From Melampsora larici-populina 98AG31 (Eukaryota; Basidiomycota; Pucciniomycetes; Pucciniales; Melampsoraceae): a stretch of 64,000 bases of DNA. Under the pieces are notes generated by a model, which did not search any database, had not been told where the DNA came from, and was given only the letters and a program-made list of their open reading frames with translations. Below are positions 54,867 to 64,000 of the stretch, piece after piece (position 1 is the first letter of the stretch; each line of letters opens with the position of its first letter). Location of the stretch: positions 161,209-225,208 of the forward strand of contig NW_006768826.1 of NCBI RefSeq assembly GCF_000204055.1. Reading direction: 5' to 3'. Made by a program: the position numbers and the translations under genes.

Positions 54867-57208
54867 TGAGGATATGGTTGATTATGGGTTGGTAAATGTG
54901 TATGTAAATTATTTTGGTTGTAGCTCTGTACATCTGACTTAGTTGAAAGCTATTGAGCTGAAATTGAATCTCTTTGGCTTCAGGTTCAGCTTGAATGACC
55001 ATCTTGGGTAAACAAAAGTGGAAGACCCCTGTGAGAGCTTTGTATCACATCTTCATGGAGTAGTCAAATTGATGCCAATGCAACCATGAAGGAAAACCTT
55101 GGAGACTATTATGTGTAATTACAATTGAATACTGTACTTAGTATGCCATGTGAAAAAAGTGTAATGATCAAGTTGTGAATCTACTCCAAAGGCAACCTAT
55201 GGTGTCTAGATAGATAAAATTGGTAAAATGAAGGTTGTTGAAGTTTACAATCTTCTTATGTTGATGACTGGGGAATATGTACCCAGTGGTCATTGCTGGC
55301 TGCCACATTGTTTGTCAAGCCCAATACCATTACTACAATGTCAGTGCCTCACTCTGGTATTCTTTCTTACTCACTCTGGGAGAAGTGGACTGCCAGACAT
55401 CACCAAGACACAAGTTAGAGTCATGTTCCATGAGCAAGTACTAACAGACAGGGATGGACCTGGCTGGGCCATGATACCAGCCAAACCAGAGAATTATGGA
55501 GATATCCATGCTTCTCTCATGCCTGCCACATTTTTGTTTGACACTCACAACACACATCATTTCCAACTTTCCAAGTCTAAAGTCATCAACTTAAGTAGGG
55601 ACTGTAATTTTTTTGGATCACCCACCCATCTAGTCTGGACACAGGTAGGTGGTTGATTTCAGCAGAATAATATTGAGACAGCAAAAATCACCAACCCATG
55701 CCCAGGCTCCCCCAAACACACTTCTCCTTCTTTGATGAAAATGAGTCAAAGGAGAAGTATCAAGAGAATTGATGACCCTGTCCAATGTAAGACACTGACC
55801 CAGGTGAAAGTATGACTAGCTGACTTCAATGCATGACAAAGTTGGTTTGTACCAACACCTAGCACAACTCAGCTCCCAGCACCACACTGATTCCTTATAT
55901 CAATATCAGTGCTTCTAAAATGCTATGATGTCTACTTGTATGTTGATGCCCCAACAGTCCCACCCAGCCAGTGCATGTGAGTGAGCTTAAACCTTTTGAA
56001 CTCTGCTCCTACAAATATTACATCATCTTAACCATTATTTGTGTTAGGAATCTTGCCACTTCTCTTCTCATTCTGCAGGTCATCATTTCAAGTGGTTGCA
56101 TTACCTGTCTGTTCCCAGGCTCTGGAACTGAGAGCAACAACTATGAAAAATGCACTACTATCTTACATTTCTCCTTTCAATTACTATGTCTTTGGTGTGA
56201 CTTCCCAACATAAACTTCCAAATGACCTATGATGTCTTTACTTCTTGTTTCTACAAAGAATCTCCAAAATTGAATTTAAAGCTGAATATTTGATGTTGCA
56301 TTCACAGCAAATGATGGTTCAAAACCTTCCAATATTCCATACCAATCATCTCCTTTGGCTTATCATGATCAAGATATAGGCTTGAACCTGCAGAATAACT
56401 TAGGAGAGCTTAATGATCAGATTCAAAAATATCTCACAAAGTCATTTGCTAGTACATGCTTGGGGTGATTGACATAAGTGGGGTCTTTATAATCATGTTT
56501 CTGTTGATATCTGAGACTGTAGGATGTTTGTATCTTACTATGATTACCCTTTGAAACTTTTTTGTCTACCTCTTTGCTGACCTCTTAGATCATGTTCATC
56601 AAAGTCAACTTTTTTGATGTGTTGGCTCATTGTATTCCCTTGTTTTCTGAGCTTGTCTTCCTCAAGTCTTAATAAGGTCATTTGATCAATTCCCAAGATG
56701 GGCCTGGAAGTACATACAAGTAATCTTGCACCACATAGAGATGATATGTTTGATATCACAGATGATAATAATCAGCAAGATGATCAAATAAAAAATGACA
56801 TCAAATTATATAACTTCTCAACGATCAAAGTACAACACATTCTAAATTTCTTTCTGCATGGACTGATTCAATAAAATCCCACCCAAAAAATAAAAAGCTT
56901 TCAAAACCCTAAACTTTAACCAAATCTTCACAAGAATAACCCAACACAACATGGTGATCATAATCAAGGACAGACGAAGAAAACAAAGAAAAAAACAAAA
57001 AGACAAAAGATTAGGATGTTTATATATATAGACCTAGAAAGACAGAGGATCAAAAATAAATAATCTTAAAAGAGAAAAAAGAATGATAGGGATAGAGTAA
57101 AAAAAAGTTTGTCTTTATGCTTTATTTATCACAAAAGATGTTCCAAACATCTTCAAGACAATGAACAATAATGAAATGGATTAAATTCCTGTAAAACCAC
57201 ACACAAGT
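54867..57208. other. No confidently supported gene
   Basis: A plus-strand frame at 55228-55656 (142 residues, DITKTQVRVMFHEQVL, PATFLFDTHNTHHFQL) could be coding but has no recognised family, intron or neighbour support. The rest is AT-rich with short frames. 56760-57200 is A-rich and holds the 3' end of the next minus-strand gene. Confidence 0.35.
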
Positions 57209-59484
57209 CTACTTCGATCGTGGTGAAGCATTAGGCCAAACGCCTTCCTCTTTAAACTTTTCAATTTGGTCTTTGATTACTTCCTCAGTCATCGCTGTGT
57301 ATTTCGGAGTCCAACCGACAACCTTTTTGACCTTTGTACCATCTAGCGCAATGTGATGTTTAGACAAGAGGGCGACTGGTAAAGTGGGCGTAAAAGGAGT
57401 GTTGACGATAGGTGGAGTTGATTTCGACAGCATCTCAGGCCATGGTGCAAAGTGCTGTTGAATTCAGATGAGGTTCAATAACGACGCTTAATGAAGACAA
57501 AATGAAAGATCAATGGCGCAACAACGCACTTTTTCATTCACATCTTCAATGACGTCAACCATATTGAGCTACAGATTTGTCAATCATTGGTCAGTGATCT
57601 CGTGATTTTTCAAGATAGGAAAGACACCAACTTTAGCAAACTGGTTGATGATCTTTCCATAGAACCCTGTCTTCACGCCCACGACATTTCCGGCCATAGT
57701 AGCCATCATGCCTTGGGTTGTATCGCCATCGTCGACCAAATTGAACATCGGTGCCGTTACCACTGCGTCTCGGGCTGGCATACCCTCTGGTACCTTCTCT
57801 GAAGAAGGTAAGAGACAAGGGATCGGATCTGAGACAGCGTCGCTTCGTCCAGATTTGGCCATCCACTGTGCAAGAGCCCAAAGCCCAGACGCAAGGTCAT
57901 GAGAATGGAGAGTATGCAACCGAAGATCAGCTGACCAACTAGTCGAGTTGATCCAACCGGATGCAAAAAATGTATGCAGTGTTGTGAGACCAGGAGGACC
58001 CGGATAGATGACCGGTAGTAGGAATAGTCCCCAATGGCCGGATTCAAGAAAAAACAGAATGGCACAGATGATAAGATCCGACGAGAGACGGAATTGTAAA
58101 GGATGGCACAGATTGAATGAGATCAGACAAAAACCTCTTAAAAGTATAGAACAAAACGAAACCCCCATGCAAGCGAATCATAGCGTGTAGGATGAATTGT
58201 GTCTCAAGGACATCTGACTCACAGGTGTTCCATTCGTTCGCCAATGTACTTATAGATTTCGCCAATCAAAAGTCTCGGGGCATCTAGAAGCATGTGTGAT
58301 GTAATTCAAACCAGTCAGAAGAGCTGACGGAGTCTTTGAACTTCAGGTGAGAAATCATGAAGGGACCAACATCCATCAACCATGTACGGGCCATACAATA
58401 AGGCAGGGCGAGCGATCACGAGGTTCAAGCTATCATGAAAGGTACAAAGGAAAAGAGCGGTGATTTGGTAAATGAAAAAGTTGATCGAGTTTTATAGGTG
58501 AAAATCCAAAGATGCTGGACTCACGTAGGTAAAGCCGCCATTGCACGCACACCTTCATGAATCCATTTAGAACGCATGCTGAATGGCTTTCCCTCACCCT
58601 CCTTGATTGGTTTTTTATTATCACTATGATAAAGGGGCGGCAATTCTCGTACATAAGCCTTCACTTGACACTCAGCTGCGATTCGACCTAATTCTGGTAA
58701 GAGTCGAGCAGTACGTTCGATGTGTACACCTTCTTCGACATTATAATCAGTCTCGCCCGTAAAATCAAACACAAAATCGTAAGAAGGTGTCGTAGAAGAA
58801 GATGAAGTAGGATCTCGATAAGCCTCTGGAAGCGTGAAAGCCTTGGTACGTGAAGCTGGAATAACCAAATGGATAACCAATGTCAGAAATGCTGTAAGTC
58901 GATCGAATTGGTAAACTGAGACTCAACTAGCCACCAACAAGTTAGCTTGCATGTATTCCACACCCTTTGTAGCTGCATCTTTCAAAACTCTTTGGGATTC
59001 CTTATCCTATTGATTTCCATATAAACCAATCAAAGCAATGAATCAGTCAGAATTTGAATCAATGTTGGAATCTGAATCAGATATGAGATTAGAAAACCAA
59101 GACCCACAACATAAGTGGTGTAAGCATCATCCTCTGGTAAGCACAAGTATTTGTCGACCAATCGAACGTGTCTGACTAAAGGTCTAAAATGTGATGGAAT
59201 TGATGTGATATAGAGTTTCGATCGATCAGGTTCGGTCGAAATCTTGAACAGTTATTCTTCATTAAACTTTTTTTAACTCACTCAGCAGGAGCTGCAGGGA
59301 CGAGAAAAGGAAGTAAAGCTCGAGCATGACCATCTTGTAAACCACCTTAATGATAAAAATCAAAACAAACAAAGCAGGACTTTGGATTAATTTGTTCTGA
59401 ATATCTTGATTGAAAATAAAAGTGAAGTTAAAACTGACCTAAGATTAACACTGTTGGTTTGCTGTGATCGCCAGTGGAAGTCAT
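57209..59484 (-). CDS. Extended short-chain dehydrogenase / NAD-dependent epimerase-like protein, 10 exons
   Basis: Exons (minus): 59484-59439, 59345-59282, 59183-59111, 59006-58928, 58891-58525, 58429-58329, 58283-58223, 57938-57632, 57568-57530, 57454-57209 (TAG). Phases match at every junction; 460 residues. Domain order fits an atypical epimerase/dehydratase: N-terminal strand and nucleotide loop PTVLILGGLQDGHARALL, then LVRHVRLVDKYLCL, ATKGVEYMQANLLV, FVFDFTGETDYNVEEGV, PFSMRSKWIHEGVRAM, LNLVIARPALLYGPYM, PRLLIGEIYKYIGERM, SADLRLHTLHSHDLASGLW and a C-terminal KKVVGWTPKYT. The loop GGLQDGH departs from the usual GGxGFIG, and no Y-x-x-x-K is evident (SMRSKW instead), so cofactor binding may be kept while catalysis is uncertain. 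One intron is only 45 nt (58284-58328) and one is 284 nt (57939-58222). Substrate unknown; cytosolic by lack of signal. Confidence 0.78.
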
Positions 59485-61500
59485 GATAGAGTTAAGTATG
59501 TATGTATAAAAGTGAAGGTGAGGTTTAATTTCAATCAAAAGAAAAATTGAAAAATCAAAGATGTAAAAATTAAAGCAGAAGAAGTGGTTGTATGTAAAAA
59601 GCCTTAAAAATGAATCGGATTCAAGTTTTTTTTGATCTACAGATCTTGTCCTGTCTTAAACTCTTCCGGGATTGTCAATGCTCCAAGTGTCAAAGTGTTT
59701 GTAGTGTACAACACCAAAAACATTTCAATGCGGATAAAATTATAAAATTAGATTCACATATCATCATCATAGTCAAATATCGAACGATCATATTTAATTT
59801 CTATGCTTCCCATCGATCACATAGGCCTCTTGGGTGGGACTCGCGTTCGATCAAAGGATCTCGATCAAAGGATACTTTAGGGCTCATTATATCTGACCAA
59901 AACACTTATGTACAGGGGGGCATTCATAGGTGTGTATAGATTGTCATTGATAAATATGTTAAGATGTGTTGGAATTCGTTCACTTTGTCTTGATCACGAA
60001 TGCAATCACGCTACAATCACCATAGACTCGGGATACATTTTAGAATGGCAGTGTGGCAGGTGTGTGACTTGCAAATGATCAGGTGAATGCTGGTATTGCA
60101 AGATTGATCTCTACAGAACTTGAGTCCATTGAAGGTCTGTCACATAATAAATCCTCGGTCGTGTATTCTTGGTCACCTACCTACAGAGGAAAAATCACCT
60201 ATACTCAAGACTGCACAGGCCAAGATGAACAAATATTTGGGCAAAAGGCTGGTAGTGAATCAACCATTTTTGCAAATTGAGGTACTTGATGAAAAAGAGA
60301 GATTAACTTTGAAGAAGATGAAGACAATATTGATTCTGAGGAAGACCTGGATCAAGGATATGAAAAAGAAAAGATGCACCTTTGGTAATGGTGGTACAAA
60401 CCAAACAAGGTGAACCATTTTTAAATTTCAGTACTGAGCCCTTCTTTATCTGATGCTCAGTCTTCTGTCTATCCTCATTGCAGAACAAACAACAAAGGTG
60501 AAGCAAAATAGAGAATACTTTTTCTCCTCTGATAGAGAAGACACCAAAAATCCTGATCAAAAGTCCTTAAGGGTATCCAATCTTGTTCCTGAAGAACATA
60601 TTAGAAGACAAGATTTTGCCCTTTGCGCCTCATGGAGTGGAGCAAGGTGTGTTCTGACTTCTTATGTTTTCAAATATGAGTGTATCTCTTGACTGTTTTT
60701 CTGTGCGCTTGTGTAGCACCAGCTTCAAAAAATCAAGATTGACTTGGAATGTCTCAGCGCACAGCATCAAACAAGACAAAAGATCAAACAGAAACATGTA
60801 TCAACAGAAGCAGTTGTAGAACAGGGTTCAAAACAGATAAACAAACCAAAAGGGTGAAAAGGATGTGCTGTGGAAGAACAGGAGATGAAGTCAAAGGATG
60901 ATGGCATGCAGGAGGTTGAGGATGACAGCAAAGTGGAAGTGGAAAATGGTTATGCACGGAGGTCAAATTGCACAAAGTGTAAGAGAGCTTAAGAATCCAA
61001 ATAATTTTTCTTTTGATTTCTTTGCTTGTTTTTTGTGCAGCCATGATGAAGTCATGTCCTTTTAATGACAGACTGCCTTGGAATTCTCAAAGTCAAATGG
61101 ATTGAAAGGAAAGAGCAAGTCAAATGGCTTGAAAAGGAAAAATGCAGCTGTGACCAGGACAACATCAAACCGCATGCCTTTGGGCTTCAGTTTGATCATC
61201 TCAATCTATTTTTTTGTCTCTTTTATTTTTGTCCTAACATAATTTATCATATTAATAAATCAAATCACATGCCTCAAAATGTGAGAGCAGGCTTTGATTG
61301 TGAGAACAGGTCTCAATGTCCAGTAATATGTACACAATTTTTGTTTCAAAATGCCTTTGCCATTTTTAGGCATGTTTTGTTGTTGGCTGTGAAGTTTTGC
61401 TTGTAAAAATATACATTGGATGAGAAATTTTTGATTTTCACAAATGTAATGAAAAGGATGGAAAATTACTGTTTACCTTGAATAAATATACTTTTACAAT
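59485..61500. other. No confidently supported gene
   Basis: Contains the SDR gene promoter (59485-59640). Short plus-strand frames near 60120-60700 (e.g. LTLKKMKTILILRKTW; REDTKNPDQKSLRVSN) have splice-like edges and may be remnants of one decayed gene, but no consistent model emerged. Confidence 0.35.
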
Positions 61501-61501
61501 A

Positions 61502-61660
61502 GCCGTTTTCAAACCTAACCCGCTTGACACAAAACCCTGGTACACCCAGCTGCGTTTTGATGGTAACTTTGTGTATCTGTCGACAGCTCTTGACAGATTC
61601 CAGCCAAAAAGTTGACTGGGTGTACTGGGTTTTTGTGCAACCGGGCTAGGTTTGAACATG
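61502..61660. mobile_element. Degenerate MITE related to the one at 26127
   Basis: The left end GCCGTTTTCAAACCTAACCCG and right end CGGGCTAGGTTTGAACATGC are imperfectly inverted. Interior GGTAACTTTGTG, GACAGCTC and GCCAAAAAGTTGACTGGGT match the 26.1 kb element. TA precedes the left end. Confidence 0.6.
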
Positions 61661-62663
61661 CTCATGTTTATCTTTTACAGAGGTTAAAGTGTGAAAATGG
61701 TTGATCAGAAAATTGAATCTTTGGGGATTGGTAATCCAATCATCGTTTTACAGGCACTTTTTGTGAACATTTGGAAAATAATAATGGTTGAAAAAATGTA
61801 GAATGTGTTGTGGGAAATTGAAATTTCCAAACAACATGATTTCCAAACATTATTGGTCAGAGACAAATGTTTGAAAAAATCTAAAAGCACATAGATTCAA
61901 GATTCATTTTTGGTTTCATTTTTTTTTCTTTTTCCTCCAGCCCATCCCTGAACCCTGCCACACAGAGACCCTACCCAGATAAAAGACCCTTGGCCCACAG
62001 GCCCCCCCACACACCATGTGACTTGTGTGATACCTGCACCACAAACATATTTACCTGTATTCTTTGGTTCCAAACCTTGGACAGAAGCATTCCAAGTTTT
62101 TGACCCAAGGGGATTCTCAGAGGAGAAAAATACCTCAGATAAAAATGTTGCACAAGGTCTCTCCAAGGACTTGCCTCTGATGATGCCCAAGTTTTCTCAA
62201 CCCAGGGTGTCTATGGAATGTTTTTGGCTCAAGTAGATTTTTCGTTGAGATGAAATGACTTTGAATGAATTAAACGCCTCACGGTCCTGAGACCTGATTT
62301 CTATTTGTTCACTTCTGACTGATGGAAAAGAAAAAATGACCCATGACTCCTAAAACCTCCGACCCTAAGGGGCGGATACATGATTATAGATATACAACTT
62401 AATATGAGTAAGCCTATTGGGAGGGATGGTGGGTAATCAAAAATTTTTGTACTTTTTGTGAGAAATCGATGTATAACAACAAAATTTTGTAACAATATTA
62501 GATACACTCTTAAATTTTTTGTTGATAATGAATTTGGATGATAGTAAAAAGATAACAAAAATCAATTGAGGAAAATCTGGAAAAACCACTGCGCTCTCCA
62601 ATACTTCACGAATGTCTACCCTTCTTTGAGATTTGATTTCCACTCTTCTCTTATTGGATAGCT

Positions 62664-63040
62664 TACCGTAGCAACACCAGAACCGCTCCGATACGCTATG
62701 GATTTCAACCCATTTTGGTATCGGAGCGGAGTAACCGCTATGAGATCACCGATACTTGACCGATATTTTTTTTTAAAAAAATATCACAAGGTATCGGAGC
62801 GGAAGGTATTTTACCGCTCCGATACCGCTATATATCGCTGCTATAAGGGCTAAAAGGCATATTGAAGTGCCCTCAGACCCTTCCCATATTGGAGCGGTCA
62901 GACCGCTAATGGTTTTCTTGCCTTGGGATGGCGGAGCGGAGCCACCGCTACGTATAGTGGTCAATATAGCGGTGTAAAAACCGCTCCAATACCGCTCCGA
63001 TACCGCTATATGTTGCGGAGCGGTTCTGGTATTGACCGTA
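62664..63040. mobile_element. TIR element rich in GGAGCGG/CCGCTCC words
   Basis: The left end TACCGTAGCAACACCAGAACCGC and right end GCGGTTCTGGTATTGACCGTA are imperfect inverted repeats. At least ten interior CCGCTCC or GGAGCGG words in both orientations would fold extensively. Non-coding. Similar CCGCTCCAAAACC..GGAGCGGTGC sequence occurs at about 22768-22800. The target duplication is not clear. Confidence 0.6.
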
Positions 63041-64000
63041 GGTCTTCCCATCTTCATTCTGATGTCATTTCGCATCTGTAACTAAATCTTTCTTCACCTG
63101 CCACCATTCCCGTTTGTCAAAACAAGTTCCAACTCCCAATTGACAGTGCTGAGTTAACATAGCAAACAGTCTTATGACTAGAGTAGAATTCTTTAAGTGG
63201 TAAAAATAAGAGAGTGTGATACAATAATGAATGAGGAATTGCTAAAAATACATGAAAATTGGGGGCCCGGCATCTGGTTCTGCATACCATGACCACATGA
63301 TCCTGTCTCTTCACCTGTTTGGATCATTTAGAACCTGTAGTCATTGATTATTATTCCATTGAGTCTTGTAAGAATTGTGATTTATATATATTGGCATAGG
63401 GGTCAATTATCAAGTGCCTTGAGGATACATAGTCTAAGAATGTGAGATGCCAGCCCAACAGTAACTTCACCCTACCAACTTTTTTCAAATTCCACTTCAG
63501 ACTGATAATTTTCTGCCTGGACTCTGAGACAAAGTGACATTGCACAAGCTGCATCAGCAGACTTGCGTACACAATTGAATACTTGAATACCTCAAGGCAT
63601 TTGACACAGTATAAAAAGGTAGTGTGATTTCCAATAGGGAATTGGTTATGTGAATATATTGCAAAAGCTGGATGAAGAACCATCTCTTCAGCAAGAGACA
63701 TCACATTATATGTAGAACCATATCTTTAATTGAGTACAAATGAAGTAGTAGGAAAATGATAGTACAGCTCAATGATGTCAGAGACATTGCAAGTCCTGGT
63801 GCAGTATGTCTAGTAATTAAAATTTGATATATAGGAAAAAGGAAAAGATCAAGTTTAATGAAAAGAAAACAATTAAAACAACAACCTGAGAGTTAAGAAG
63901 ATTTAGATGATATCCCCTAAATCACATAGAAATCCAATCTTGAGTTGGATCCGTGGATTTTTACCAAGGCCTGACAATAGATAGATGGCCTTGCGCAAGG
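63041..64000. other. No supported gene
   Basis: AT-rich with a 117-residue minus frame (63351-63704) of unconvincing composition. Nothing recognised to the window edge. Confidence 0.35.

Noticed and set aside
57584..58168. A 194-residue minus frame starting MGVSFCSILL as a separate gene
   Set aside because: Its first part is the 284-nt intron of the SDR gene; only the part from 57938 is exon, with matching phase on both sides.

Overview
The window looks like nuclear DNA of a basidiomycete, most likely a rust fungus (Pucciniales). The reasons are intron-dense protein genes with short GT..AG introns (about 45-105 nt), AT-rich intergenic DNA, heavy LTR-retrotransposon load, and decayed members of what looks like a lineage-expanded orphan family. 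The order assignment is inference. No rRNA, tRNA or CRISPR was recognised. One 100-base assembly gap is present.

Layout: (i) 1-6.05 kb is a minus-strand Ty3-type retrotransposon running off the left edge; gag-protease and reverse transcriptase are in different frames joined by a slippery -1 frameshift heptamer. (ii) 6.5-8.05 kb is a pyrimidine-rich array of diverged repeats with many splice-donor-like sites. (iii) 8.4-9.4 kb and 16.3-19.2 kb are two decayed genes that seem to belong to one orphan family. (iv) 9.77-15.60 kb is a minus-strand host gene split in its second exon by a 4.5 kb hAT DNA transposon with exact target duplication. (v) 19.6-26.3 kb holds decayed orphan genes, MITEs and a broken Tc1/mariner-type transposase; inside the transposase sits a plus-strand gene fragment followed by an intronless copy of itself. 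(vi) 26.8-40.7 kb is a nested stack: an already decaying host gene, split by a Ty1/copia element, whose 3' LTR is split by a younger Ty3/gypsy element with seemingly identical LTRs. (vii) 40.8-44.4 kb has TIR elements and the assembly gap, flanked by a false-looking duplication.

The right-hand third is the intact genic part: an Ala/Glu/Pro-rich 352-residue protein in 8 exons (45.6-47.1 kb), a TBC-domain Rab GTPase-activating protein in 4 exons (48.2-51.2 kb, minus), the exocyst subunit SEC15 in 12 exons (51.5-54.9 kb, plus), and an extended-SDR/NAD-dependent epimerase-like protein in 10 exons (57.2-59.5 kb, minus). The RabGAP and SEC15 are head to head across about 307 bp; both act in Rab-directed vesicle traffic, so a shared promoter is plausible.

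The strongest unifying observation is mutational. Almost every clear internal stop in the decayed genes and transposons is a TGA where CGA (Arg) fits, usually after a T, and most differences between the two LTRs of the copia element are CpG transitions in the same context. The intact genes have no such stops. This looks like RIP-like or methylation-driven C-to-T decay aimed at repeats, with damage in neighbouring host genes.
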